64,000 nt of DNA from Bog-756 sp963710495 (lineage in GTDB: Bacteria > Actinomycetota > Acidimicrobiia > Acidimicrobiales > RAAP-2), in contig CAVQAI010000012.1 in assembly GCA_963710495.1 (NCBI GenBank), forward strand, positions 558,001-622,000, written 5' to 3'. Numbering within the stretch: the stretch's first letter is position 1; the number at the start of each line of letters is the position of its first letter. Under the pieces are notes generated by a model that was not told the origin of the DNA, did not search any database, and saw only the letters and a program-made list of their open reading frames with translations. Made by a program: the position numbers and the translations under genes. Positions 51,539 through 59,514 of this stretch are shown here, piece after piece.

Positions 51539-52126
51539 ATGGCCGGCCGCGGGCGCCGTCCGGGTGGGGCCGACACCCGGGCGGAGATCATCGGCGCCGC
51601 ACGCGCCGTCTTCCGAGAACAAGGCTATGCCGGGACCAGCATGCGGGCCATCGCCCGGCGGGCGGCCGTCGACCCCGCCCTCGTGCACCACTACTTCACC
51701 GACAAGGCCCACCTCTTCATCGAGACCATGGCCCTCCCCCTCGACCCGCGGGCCGTCCAGGAGGCGGTGGCGACCGGCGGCTTCAGCGGCGAACGGCTCG
51801 TCGAACGGTTCCTCGCCCAGTGGGAGCAGGGCCCGGGGCCGGGCTCGCCGGCCTTCGTGAGCCTGGCCCAGGCGATGGCGGCGTCCCGCCCGGTGGCCGA
51901 CGGGATCCGCGAGTTCGTCGCCGAGCGGGTGCTGCTCCACGGGCCGGCCGACGAGGACGAGGCGGCCCTGACGAGGCGACGCGCCCTGATCGGGTCACAG
52001 CTCATGGGGATCGCCTGGGCCCGCTACGTCATGCGGATGGAGCCGGTCGCGTCGGCCAGCCGGGCCGAGGTGGCCGGCTGGGTGGGTCCCACCGTGGACC
52101 GCTACGCCACCGGGCCGCTCGACTGA
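51539..52126 (+). CDS. TetR-family transcriptional regulator
   Basis: A 195-residue regulator. The N-terminal helix-turn-helix reads TRAEIIGAARAVFREQGYAG, TSMRAIARRAAVDPALVHHYF, DKAHLF. The C-terminal ligand domain is helical (LAQAMAASRPVADGIREF) and resembles the AcrR-type C-terminal fold. Divergence from the MMPL transporter across a short AT-rich gap suggests local repression relieved by the transported compound. The ATG at 51539 is preceded directly by an in-frame GTG that could also serve; no ribosome binding site is seen for either. Confidence 0.92.
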   Translation: MAGRGRRPGGADTRAEIIGAARAVFREQGYAGTSMRAIARRAAVDPALVHHYFTDKAHLFIETMALPLDPRAVQEAVATGGFSGERLVERFLAQWEQGPGPGSPAFVSLAQAMAASRPVADGIREFVAERVLLHGPADEDEAALTRRRALIGSQLMGIAWARYVMRMEPVASASRAEVAGWVGPTVDRYATGPLD

Positions 52127-52180
52127 CCGGCGACGGCGCCGGTTACGACCGGTTCCGACGCGTTATGCCGAGTGAACGAG

Positions 52181-53608
52181 TCACGACGCGATCTTCCCCA
52201 GGAAGGGGACGAGGCCGTTGAAGAAGGCGTTCACCGGGTAGGCCCCCGCCGGGTCGTTGTGGGCGTAGGTGCTCTGCCGGTTGATGAGGGTGAGGTTGCC
52301 CCGCGGGATCTTCGACTGGCGGGCCAGGGCCTGCGCCGCAGTGAGCACGGATTGGCCGCCGAGCCGGGCGCCGAAGGCGTAGATCCGCAGGCCCTTCGGC
52401 AGGGAGTGGCCCATGGTGGCGCTGAGCCCGAGCACCGCCTGGGCCGGGTTGGCGTTGCCGTTGGCAACGGCTCCGGTGTCGTCGGTGAGCCGTTGCGGGA
52501 AGTACCACTCGGAGCCGTCCGCGTTGTTGACGCCCGTGCCCGAGAACATGGTGGCGAATCGCTTGATGGGGGTGAGGGCGCCGGTGCCGTTCCAGCCGTG
52601 GACCGGCCCGGCGGCCGACAGGCCCTGGCCCAGATGAGCCTGGGCCGCCGCCAGATTGGGCGGCGAGGTGGCCACGTTGAGGGCGTAGCCGAATTGGCCC
52701 AGGTTGGTGGCGGGCACCGGGGGCACGATGGAGGCGGGGAGCAGACCCGAGGTCTGGCCGAGGGAAGGGCTGTTCGGGTCGAGCAGAGCCGCTCCCGACC
52801 CGGTGGCGATGAACAGCCCGGCGTAGGGCGCCGCGATGCCACCGAAGGACAGCCACGGCGAGGTCATGGGCGCGTCGAGCGTCTGCAGCTCCTGGGAGGC
52901 TTCGGTTGCGCTGACCGGCGTGGGGCCGCTGCCGCCGTCGATGTAGACCAGCCCGGCCAGGCCCTTGGCCCCGGGCCGCCCGTTGAAGTCCCACGTGGCA
53001 TAAGCGGTGACCACCGACCCGCCCAGCGAATGGCCGCCGAGGACCACCTTGCCGCCGAACCGGTGGGCGGCCCGGATGACTCGATGCAGGTCCTGGACGG
53101 CCACGTCCATGCCCCAGCTCTTGGCGAAGGCGACCGACGAATCGGACACCGCATTGAAGTGAGGCGAGATACCGGGTTTCGTGATGTAGCCGAGGTAGTA
53201 GTCGTAGAGCTGGGTGGAGGAGACCTTCCCCTGCTTGAAGGCGTTGAGCTCGGACTGGTCCTCGAGCAGGTTCTCCCGTCGTTCCACCGACCAGACCTGC
53301 CACGAAGGTGCCTTGGCCACGATCCACCGGGCCAGCGGAACGAAGTACGCCGAGCCGGCAGAGGTGCCCGGTTCGAGCACGAGGACGTTCCTGGCCGCCG
53401 GGTTGCCGATCTTGAGCACCCCGACCTTGTTGTACTGCGACGGCGTGCCGGGGGCGGCGAAGCCGGCCATCCACGTCACCGACTGGGGAGTCGGCGAGCC
53501 CGCCGCCGCGCCGGTGGCCGGGACGAGCAGGTACGAGGAGGCCAGGACGGCGAGACCGGCCAGCGCCGTCGACCGGGTCCGTCGCCCCGCTAGGAGCCGT
53601 CCGAACAT
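52181..53608 (-). CDS. Secreted alpha/beta hydrolase
   Basis: A 475-residue exported hydrolase. The signal peptide has a basic start (RLLAGRRTRS), a hydrophobic core (ALAGLAVLASSYLLVPATG) and an Ala-rich end. The nucleophile elbow is LGGHSLGGSVVTAYA. A large insert separates it from the C-terminal part (YPVNAFFNGLVPFLGKI). Other residues of the triad are not certain. It might be a lipase or esterase; the region around SAYFVPLARWIV is atypical. AGGAGG ahead of the ATG at 53608 fixes the start; an in-frame upstream extension is not needed. The closest neighbour is the convergent TetR gene. Confidence 0.85.
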   Translation of the reverse strand: MFGRLLAGRRTRSTALAGLAVLASSYLLVPATGAAAGSPTPQSVTWMAGFAAPGTPSQYNKVGVLKIGNPAARNVLVLEPGTSAGSAYFVPLARWIVAKAPSWQVWSVERRENLLEDQSELNAFKQGKVSSTQLYDYYLGYITKPGISPHFNAVSDSSVAFAKSWGMDVAVQDLHRVIRAAHRFGGKVVLGGHSLGGSVVTAYATWDFNGRPGAKGLAGLVYIDGGSGPTPVSATEASQELQTLDAPMTSPWLSFGGIAAPYAGLFIATGSGAALLDPNSPSLGQTSGLLPASIVPPVPATNLGQFGYALNVATSPPNLAAAQAHLGQGLSAAGPVHGWNGTGALTPIKRFATMFSGTGVNNADGSEWYFPQRLTDDTGAVANGNANPAQAVLGLSATMGHSLPKGLRIYAFGARLGGQSVLTAAQALARQSKIPRGNLTLINRQSTYAHNDPAGAYPVNAFFNGLVPFLGKIAS

Positions 53609-54306
53609 GCCGAGCCCTCCTCCCGTCGCCTCGGCTGTATCCCGGGGGAACCTACACCGTCCCTGGATCGTCGTCATCGTCCGGACCGGTGACGGAGGGG
53701 CGACGGGCCTCGTGCGGTCTGCGAGGGCAACCGGATGGTCAGGTCACCGGACGGCCGTGAGCGCGGCACCCTCCCGCCGATCCGGGCACGGCGTTCGGCC
53801 GACGGCGACGAGCGAGGCGAGCCGAAGGACCGCCGACGCCGGTGGCTCGCGGCCGGGGGCGCTCTCCCGGATCCAGCATCCGGTCCCGTCGCCCCGGCCT
53901 GCCTCGTCCTCCATGGCTCCGGTCGGCACCGTCACCGTGAAGCTCGACCCGTCCGATCGACGGACGGTCGAGATCCGAGCGCCGGCCGTCTGGTGGATCT
54001 CGATGACGGGTCGCCGGAGTTGGTCGGTGTCTTCCTCGGGGCCCGTCCCGCCCGCGGCGCGATGACAGGAAGTGCGCACCCGGTGGAAGGTGTGGGGGTG
54101 ATCGTCCCGCGCCCGCCCGGGGCGGATCGGGCCGCGCTTCATCGATGAGCGGAGCGGGTGGTCACTGCTCGCATTGTGCCCCAGCCGAGGCGGTTCAGGT
54201 CGGGATGGTGGCCCGGTCGTCGCTGAGCTGGCGGGATGCCGCCGCACCCCCAGCACGTCCCCGGGGCGGTTGCAGGGACGCGGTACGAACCCCGGGGTGG
54301 GCTGTG
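53609..54306. other. ~700-nt gap with no confident gene
   Basis: Open frames exist on both strands (for instance plus 53735-54148 and a minus frame ending at 53744) but none shows a known domain, a ribosome binding site or a -10 at leaderless spacing. The minus frame has a short beta-like stretch (SSFTVTVPTGAMEDEAG) that may be real. Possibly decayed sequence. Confidence 0.35.
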
Positions 54307-54312
54307 TAGGGT
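54307..54312 (+). promoter_or_regulatory. Leaderless -10 box (TAGGGT) for the ECF sigma gene
   Basis: TAGGGT ends 7 nt before the ATG at 54320, and no Shine-Dalgarno sequence is present. No autoregulatory GGAAT-type -35 of the SigR class was seen. Confidence 0.5.
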
Positions 54313-54319
54313 GCAGGCC

Positions 54320-54898
54320 ATGGCCGATCAGGCGGCGTTCTCCGATCAGGCGATGGAGTACATGCCGGCGCTGTACACCGCCGCCCTGCGGATGACCCGC
54401 AACTCCGCCGACGCCGAGGACCTCGTCCAAGAGACGTACTTGAAGGCGTACCGGGCCTTCGGCAGCTTCGAGCCGGGGACCAACCTGAAGGCCTGGCTCT
54501 ACCGGATCCTGACCAACACCTACATCAACACCTACCGGGCGAAGAAGCGCCGTCCCGAGATCGCCGACGTCGAGGACGTCGAGGACCTGTACCTCTACCG
54601 CCACCTCACCGGCGACCAGAGCGCCAGCCTCGGGCGGAGCGCCGAGGACGAGGCGCTCGACCGGTTCACCGACACGGACGTGAAGGCGGCCATCGAGGCC
54701 CTACCGGAGACCTTCCGGATGGCCGTCCTCCTGGCCGACGTCGAGGGGTTCTCGTACAAGGAGATCGCCGACATCACGGATGTGCCCATCGGCACGGTCA
54801 TGAGCCGCATCCACCGCGGAAGAAGAGCGCTGCAGAAGGCGTTGTTCGAACGTGGAAGGGAACGAGGCCTGGTCGGAGCGTCCGACGAGGCCAGGTAG
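54320..54898 (+). CDS. ECF sigma factor, SigR/SigH-like (group ECF12-type)
   Basis: A 192-residue ECF sigma factor with region 2 (YTAALRMTRNSADAEDLVQE, TYLKAYRAFGSFEPGTNLKA, WLYRILTNTYINTYR) and region 4 (LPETFRMAVLLADVEGFSYK, EIADITDVPIGTVMSRIHRG). The wording AYRAFGSFEPGTNLKAWLYRI is typical of SigR/SigH, the thiol-oxidation sigma factors. A zinc-binding anti-sigma gene follows after 46 nt. The ATG at 54320 is picked because of the TAGGGT box 7 nt ahead of it. Confidence 0.92.
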   Translation: MADQAAFSDQAMEYMPALYTAALRMTRNSADAEDLVQETYLKAYRAFGSFEPGTNLKAWLYRILTNTYINTYRAKKRRPEIADVEDVEDLYLYRHLTGDQSASLGRSAEDEALDRFTDTDVKAAIEALPETFRMAVLLADVEGFSYKEIADITDVPIGTVMSRIHRGRRALQKALFERGRERGLVGASDEAR

Positions 54899-54944
54899 CG
54901 ACGAGGCCGGGTAGTAGCGGCGTCAGCCAGGGGAGATCATCGCA

Positions 54945-55256
54945 GTGGGAGAACAGCATGGACCGGGTGCTCCCGGGGAGATGGCGGGTGGAGATCCCCA
55001 CGCGCCCGCCGGCTTCGTCGGCTGCGACGAGACCATCGAACGTCTCTACTTCTATCTGGACGGCGAGCTCACCGAGGAGCGCCGCATCGAGATCACCCGG
55101 CATCTCGACATGTGCGGGCCGTGCGTGGGGGCCTACGGCTTCGAAGCCGAGTTGCGCCGAGTCGTCGCCAATCGTTGCAAGGACCACGTCCCCGAGACGC
55201 TGATCGTCCGGGTGGCCGAGGCGTTGCGCGAAGAGCACGACCGGTCCGCCAACTGA
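54945..55256 (+). CDS. Zinc-binding anti-sigma factor (RsrA/RshA-like)
   Basis: A 103-residue protein with the ZAS signature H53-x3-C57-x2-C60 (HLDMCGPCVGAYGFE) and an upstream C27 (GFVGCDETIERLYFYLDGEL) that completes the set. In RsrA-type proteins these bind zinc; oxidation to a disulfide expels it and frees the sigma factor. The pairing with a SigR-like factor predicts a disulfide-stress switch. The start is a GTG. It is 44 nt ahead of a zincin gene that has its own promoter. Confidence 0.9.
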   Translation: MGEQHGPGAPGEMAGGDPHAPAGFVGCDETIERLYFYLDGELTEERRIEITRHLDMCGPCVGAYGFEAELRRVVANRCKDHVPETLIVRVAEALREEHDRSAN

Positions 55257-55287
55257 CGCCCGCCCGCCGGGTCGGGGCGTCTGTCCC

Positions 55288-55293
55288 TACACT
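55288..55293 (+). promoter_or_regulatory. Leaderless -10 box (TACACT) for the zincin gene
   Basis: TACACT lies 7 nt before the GTG at 55301 with no Shine-Dalgarno sequence. Confidence 0.5.
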
Positions 55294-55300
55294 GGGCGCC

Positions 55301-56428
55301 GTGACCGACACCGGAAGTCCGGCCCACGCCGGTGGGGCGGTGGCTTGGGAAACCGCCGAGCGGGTGGCCGGCTGGGTGGGGAACCGGAGTCGCCTCCCCG
55401 CCCCGTACCGGCCCGACCTGCTCCAGGCCGATTTCGAGGAGCTCACCGCCCAGGCCGAGGAGCTGGTGGCCGCGTCCACCGGCCTGCGCTCGTCGTCGGG
55501 CCCGGCCCGGGCCCGGGTCACCGACCGGGCGGGATGGGTCCATGCCAACGTGGCCAGCTTCCAGCGCCTCGTCGGGCCCCATCTGGAGAAGCTGGACCCG
55601 TCCCGCATCGCCGCCGGCAACCCCCTGACCGAGCGGCTGGCCGGTCCACTGGCCACGGCCGGCCGGGCCGCCACCGGCGCACAGATGGGCGTGGTCCTCG
55701 GGTGGCTCTCCACCCGGGTGCTCGGTCAGTACGACCTCCTCCTCACCGAGGAAGCCGTCGAGGACCAGGACCTCGTGTACTTCGTCGGCCCGAACGTGGT
55801 GGCCCTCGAGCAGCTCCACGGCTTCGAGCCGCGCCAATTCCGGCTCTGGCTCGCCCTCCACGAGGTCACCCACCGTTGCCAGTTCACGGCCATCCCTTGG
55901 ATGCGCGACTACTTCGTGACGCTCGTCCACGAAGGCATCGGCTCCCTCGAGCCCGATCCGTCCCGGTTCGCCGAGGCGCTCCGCCGGATGACCGAGGAGA
56001 TCCGGGCGGGCCGGAACCCGTTGCGGGACAACGGCGCGCTCGGTCTGGTGGCCACCCCGGAGCAACTCGAGGGTCTCCACCGGATCCAGGCCCTGATGAG
56101 CCTCCTCGAGGGCCACGGGGACGTCACGATGGACCGGGCCGGCGCCGCCGCCATTCCGAGCGCGGCGACGTTCAGCGAGGTCCTGCGTCAACGACGTAAG
56201 CAGACCAGGGGCCCTGCCCGTCTGCTGCAACAACTGATCGGCCTCGAGGCCAAGCTCCGCCAGTACGAGGAGGGCGAGCGGTTCATCGCCGCCGTGGAGG
56301 ACTCGGGCGGGCCCCAGCTCCTCGACCGGGCCTGGAGGGGACCCGAGTGGCTGCCCTCGCTGGTCGAGATCCGTAACCCGGCCGCCTGGATCTCACGTGT
56401 CGGGACCGCACCCGCCCTCTCCGGCTGA
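55301..56428 (+). CDS. Zincin-like metallopeptidase, DUF2342 (coenzyme F420 biosynthesis-associated) family
   Basis: A 375-residue protein of the DUF2342/Zincin_2 family, found almost only in actinobacteria and annotated as F420-associated. The zinc site is LHEVTHRCQF (HExxH), and a second part of the site is in the DYFVTLVHEG region. Two related N-terminal segments (VAGWVGNRSRLPAPY, GAQMGVVLGWLSTRVLGQYD) precede it. Peptidase activity is not shown for the family. It lies upstream of tilS and hpt, as in other actinobacteria. The GTG follows a TACACT box, so it is probably leaderless. Confidence 0.9.
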   Translation: MTDTGSPAHAGGAVAWETAERVAGWVGNRSRLPAPYRPDLLQADFEELTAQAEELVAASTGLRSSSGPARARVTDRAGWVHANVASFQRLVGPHLEKLDPSRIAAGNPLTERLAGPLATAGRAATGAQMGVVLGWLSTRVLGQYDLLLTEEAVEDQDLVYFVGPNVVALEQLHGFEPRQFRLWLALHEVTHRCQFTAIPWMRDYFVTLVHEGIGSLEPDPSRFAEALRRMTEEIRAGRNPLRDNGALGLVATPEQLEGLHRIQALMSLLEGHGDVTMDRAGAAAIPSAATFSEVLRQRRKQTRGPARLLQQLIGLEAKLRQYEEGERFIAAVEDSGGPQLLDRAWRGPEWLPSLVEIRNPAAWISRVGTAPALSG

Positions 56429-57437
56429 GGCCGCCGGGCCAGGTCCGCGCCCGTGGACCCGGGACCGTCCCCGCCCGGGGACCCGGCCGACCGTCCCCGC
56501 CTCCGACCCCTTGGTCGGCTCCCTGCTCGAGCGATGTTCGTTCCCGGAACCCGGCACCGACCTGGTGTGCGGAGTTTCCGGGGGTGCCGACTCGCTCGCC
56601 CTGCTGGTGCTGGCCGTTGCGGCCGGGTGCCGGGTCACCGCCGTCCACATCGACCACGGCCTGCGGCCCGGCTCTGCCGCCGAGGCCGAGGTGGTGGCCG
56701 CCGCCGCTCGGCGTTTCGGCGCGGCCTTCCGGTCCGAGCGGGTGACGGTGGCGGCGGGCCCGAATCTCGAGGCCCGGGCCCGGGAGGCTCGGCGCCGGGT
56801 GCTCGGGATCGAGGCGGCCACCGGCCACACGATCGACGATCAGGCCGAGACCGTCATGGTCAACCTGTTGCGTGGCGCCGGCGTTTCGGGGCTGGCCGGG
56901 ATGCGCGCCGGGACGCGTCATCCTATCCTCGCCGTGCGGCGGGCCGAGACGGGGGAGCTGTGCCGGCGGCTCGATCTCGTGCCGGTGCGCGATCCGACCA
57001 ACGACGACCGCCGGTTCCTGCGCAACCGGGTCCGTCACGAATTGCTGCCGCTGTGCGCCGAGATCGCCGGGCGTGACGTCGTCCCCGTGCTCGCCCGGCA
57101 GGCCGGTCTCATGGCCGCCGACGCCGAGCTGCTCGACGCGGTGGCCGGGCTGATCGAGCCCGAGGACGCCACCGCGCTGGCCGACGCTCCCGAGGCGGCC
57201 GGTCGTCGGAGCATCCGCAACTGGCTGGCGGGCGGAGGTGATCACCCTCCGCCCCTCGACGCCGTCGAGCGCGTGCTGGACGTGGCCCGGAAGGGGCGCC
57301 GGGCGACCGAGGTTCCGGGCGGCCGGCGGGTGGCTCGGAGCCGGGGACGGCTCTCGGTGTCGCCGGTCCTCCCCGAGGGAGAGCCCGGGCCGCCGGCCTG
57401 CGGTACTCCGGTACAGTCGCGCCGTGACCACCGCTGA
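56397..57437 (+). CDS. tilS: tRNA(Ile)-lysidine synthase
   Basis: A 346-residue N-type ATP pyrophosphatase that converts C34 of tRNA-Ile(CAU) to lysidine. The PP loop is VCGVSGGADSLALLVLAV, followed by VTAVHIDHGLRPGS and TIDDQAETVMVNLLRGAGVSG. The C-terminal domain is shorter than in E. coli, as in other actinobacteria. The first ~35 residues are Pro/Arg-rich. The GTG at 56397 lies inside the preceding gene (32-nt overlap); a later start is possible. Its last codons overlap the hpt start by 14 nt. Confidence 0.9.
   Translation: MSGPHPPSPAEAAGPGPRPWTRDRPRPGTRPTVPASDPLVGSLLERCSFPEPGTDLVCGVSGGADSLALLVLAVAAGCRVTAVHIDHGLRPGSAAEAEVVAAAARRFGAAFRSERVTVAAGPNLEARAREARRRVLGIEAATGHTIDDQAETVMVNLLRGAGVSGLAGMRAGTRHPILAVRRAETGELCRRLDLVPVRDPTNDDRRFLRNRVRHELLPLCAEIAGRDVVPVLARQAGLMAADAELLDAVAGLIEPEDATALADAPEAAGRRSIRNWLAGGGDHPPPLDAVERVLDVARKGRRATEVPGGRRVARSRGRLSVSPVLPEGEPGPPACGTPVQSRRDHR
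57412..57417 (+). promoter_or_regulatory. Leaderless -10 box (TACAGT) for hpt
   Basis: TACAGT stands 6 nt before the GTG at 57424, inside the end of tilS, so hpt may be transcribed on its own as well as with tilS. Confidence 0.5.
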
Positions 57438-58005
57438 AGGCGGGGCGCCGGGCGCTCCGGGGCTCGACCACTACGGCCCGGGGATCGGGCCGGTGATCGT
57501 CTCGGAGACCGAGCTCCAGGACCGGATCGCCCAGCTGGGCAAGGAGATCACCGCCGACTACGCCGACCGGCCCCCGCTGCTGGTCGGGGTGCTGAAGGGG
57601 GCGTTCATGTTCATGAGCGACCTCTCGAGGTCGATCGACCTCCCGGTGGAGGTGGACTTCATGGCGGTGTCCTCCTACGGCAGCGCCACCCGGACCTCGG
57701 GCGTGGTCCGTATCGTGAAGGACCTCGAGGTCGACCTCACCGGTCGCCATGTGCTGGTGGTGGAGGACATCGTCGACAGCGGGCTGACGCTCAGCTATCT
57801 GCAGCGCTATCTGCGGGCCCGGGAACCGGCCAGCCTCGGAGTGTGTGCGCTCCTGGTCAAGGAGGGGCAGCAGCGGACCGAGCTCGATCTCGCCTACGTC
57901 GGTTTTCACATACCACCCGGATTCGTGGTGGGATATGGCCTTGATGTCGGTGAACGCCTGCGCAATCTCCGCGCCATCCGAAGCTTCGCCGGCGGTTCGG
58001 CCTAG
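57424..58005 (+). CDS. hpt: Hypoxanthine (guanine) phosphoribosyltransferase
   Basis: A 193-residue purine salvage enzyme that turns hypoxanthine or guanine plus PRPP into IMP or GMP. The PRPP loop is VLVVEDIVDSGLTLSYL, the PPi loop VGVLKGAFMFMSDL, and the purine-binding end VGYGLDVGERLRNL. The tilS-hpt order is widely conserved in bacteria, usually followed by ftsH; here folE follows instead. The GTG has a TACAGT box 6 nt upstream. Confidence 0.95.
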   Translation: MTTAEGGAPGAPGLDHYGPGIGPVIVSETELQDRIAQLGKEITADYADRPPLLVGVLKGAFMFMSDLSRSIDLPVEVDFMAVSSYGSATRTSGVVRIVKDLEVDLTGRHVLVVEDIVDSGLTLSYLQRYLRAREPASLGVCALLVKEGQQRTELDLAYVGFHIPPGFVVGYGLDVGERLRNLRAIRSFAGGSA

Positions 58006-58018
58006 GGCCACGCCCCGG

Positions 58019-58024
58019 TAGCGT
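58019..58024 (+). promoter_or_regulatory. Leaderless -10 box (TAGCGT) for folE
   Basis: TAGCGT stands 9 nt before the ATG at 58034, in the 28-nt gap after hpt. Confidence 0.45.
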
Positions 58025-58033
58025 TCCGGGGCG

Positions 58034-58603
58034 ATGAGCGTCGACATCCCCCGCATCGAGCGGGCCATCACCGAATTGCTCTCCGCGCTGGGTGAGGACC
58101 CGCACCGCGACGGGCTGGTGAGGACCCCGGGGCGGGTGGCTCGCATGTACGAGGAGCTGTTTGCCGGGTTCAACGAGGACCCGGCCGACCACCTCGAGGT
58201 CACCTTCGCCGCCGAGCACGACGAGATGGTCATGGTCCGTGACATCCCCTTCGCATCCCTCTGCGAGCATCATCTGGTCCCCTTCATCGGGCGCGCCCAC
58301 GTGGCCTACATCCCGGGGGACGACGGACGGATCACCGGGCTCTCCAAGCTGGCCCGGCTGGTCGACGTCTTTGCCCGTCGGCTCCAGGTGCAGGAGCGGA
58401 TGACCACCGAGATCGCCGACGCCATCGAGAAGGCCCTGGCCCCCCAAGGGGTCCTGGTGGTGGTGGACGCCGAGCACCTCTGCATGTCGATGCGGGGCGT
58501 CAAGAAGCCCGGCACCTCCACCGTCACCTCGGCGGTCCGGGGGCTGTTCCGCACCGACGCCTCGACGCGGATGGAGGCCATGCAGTTCGTCCGCGGGCGC
58601 TGA
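58034..58603 (+). CDS. folE: GTP cyclohydrolase I
   Basis: A 189-residue enzyme that opens GTP to dihydroneopterin triphosphate, first step of folate synthesis. The zinc ligands and substrate site are in FASLCEHHLVPFIGRAHVAY, with the second Cys/His region at DAEHLCMSMRGVKKPG. Other marks are RTPGRVARMYEELFAGF and SKLARLVDVFARRLQVQERM. It heads the run of folate genes to 60966. The ATG has a TAGCGT box 9 nt upstream. Confidence 0.97.
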   Translation: MSVDIPRIERAITELLSALGEDPHRDGLVRTPGRVARMYEELFAGFNEDPADHLEVTFAAEHDEMVMVRDIPFASLCEHHLVPFIGRAHVAYIPGDDGRITGLSKLARLVDVFARRLQVQERMTTEIADAIEKALAPQGVLVVVDAEHLCMSMRGVKKPGTSTVTSAVRGLFRTDASTRMEAMQFVRGR

Positions 58604-58643
58604 GCCCCCTTGCTGCCCTCGGGCGCTGAGGCGTGGCCGCCCC

Positions 58644-58668
58644 GGGCACCGGGCACCGGGCACCGGGC
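58644..58668 (+). repeat. Heptamer tandem repeat (GGGCACC) between folE and folP
   Basis: Three exact copies of GGGCACC plus GGGC lie between folE and folP. The DNA around the folE stop codon (GGGCGCTGAG) is also repeated 25 nt further on. Probably replication slippage. Confidence 0.8.
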
Positions 58669-58683
58669 GGTGTGGGCCTGGTT

Positions 58684-58689
58684 TACGCT
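58684..58689 (+). promoter_or_regulatory. Leaderless -10 box (TACGCT) for folP
   Basis: TACGCT within TTTACGCTG stands 9 nt before the ATG at 58699 and favours this start over the in-frame one at 58633. Confidence 0.45.
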
Positions 58690-58698
58690 GTGTCGGTC

Positions 58699-59514
58699 AT
58701 GCCCGGGTTCGGCGACGAGGAACGCTGTCTGGTGATGGGAATCCTCAACGTCACGCCGGACTCCTTCTCCGATGGCGGGAAATGGTTCGAAAGGGATCGG
58801 GCCATCATGAAAGGTCGTGAGATGATCGCTGAGGGCGCCGACATCATCGATGTGGGGGGCGAGTCGACCCGGCCCGGCGCCACACCGGTGCCGGCCGACG
58901 ACGAGCTGGCCCGGGTGGTCCCCGTCATCGAGGCCCTGGCCGGGGACGTGCGCATCTCGGTCGACACCACCAAAGAGGTCGTGGCCCAGGCGGCCGTGGA
59001 GGCCGGGGCCTCCCTGATCAACGACGTGTCGGCCAGCCTCTGGCCGGTGGCGGCCGGGTGCGGGGCGGGTTGGGTGGCCATGCACCGCCAGGGAACGCCG
59101 GCCACCATGCAGCAGGACCCGCACTACGTCGACGTGGTGCGGGAGGTCTCGGACCTGCTGGTCCACCGGGCTGGGCGGGCCCGGGCGGCCGGCGTGGACG
59201 AGGTGTGGATCGACCCGGGCATCGGCTTCGGCAAGACAATCGATCACAACCTCGCCCTGCTGGCTTCGCTGACCGAGTTGGTGGGCACCGGCTATCCGGT
59301 CACGGTCGGGACGAGCCGCAAGGGTTTCCTCGGCTGGCTCGCTCGGGACGCGGACGGCACGCCCGCCCCGGTGGGTGAGCGCCTCCCCGGCTCGCTGGCT
59401 ACGGCCACCTGGGCCATGCAGCAGGGGGCGCGCATGGTGCGGGTCCACGACGTCGCTCCCACCGTCCAGGCGGCTGTCCTGGTGGGCACACCGGGGCGGG
59501 AATTCGGCTCATGA
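58699..59514 (+). CDS. folP: Dihydropteroate synthase
   Basis: A 271-residue TIM barrel that joins p-aminobenzoate to the pterin diphosphate. The pterin and diphosphate sites are LVMGILNVTPDSFSDGG and DIIDVGGESTRPGATPV; ISVDTTKEVV, LINDVSASL, WIDPGIGFGKTIDHN and VGTSRKGFLG complete the barrel motifs. The ATG at 58699 gives the usual length; an upstream extension to 58633 is unlikely. The stop overlaps the ATG of the phosphatase-like gene by 4 nt (ATGA). Confidence 0.96.
   Translation: MPGFGDEERCLVMGILNVTPDSFSDGGKWFERDRAIMKGREMIAEGADIIDVGGESTRPGATPVPADDELARVVPVIEALAGDVRISVDTTKEVVAQAAVEAGASLINDVSASLWPVAAGCGAGWVAMHRQGTPATMQQDPHYVDVVREVSDLLVHRAGRARAAGVDEVWIDPGIGFGKTIDHNLALLASLTELVGTGYPVTVGTSRKGFLGWLARDADGTPAPVGERLPGSLATATWAMQQGARMVRVHDVAPTVQAAVLVGTPGREFGS

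Noticed and set aside
58644..58668. Tandem GGGCACC heptamers as a CRISPR-like array
   Set aside because: Units are adjacent with no spacers and no cas genes lie near; simple slippage repeat.
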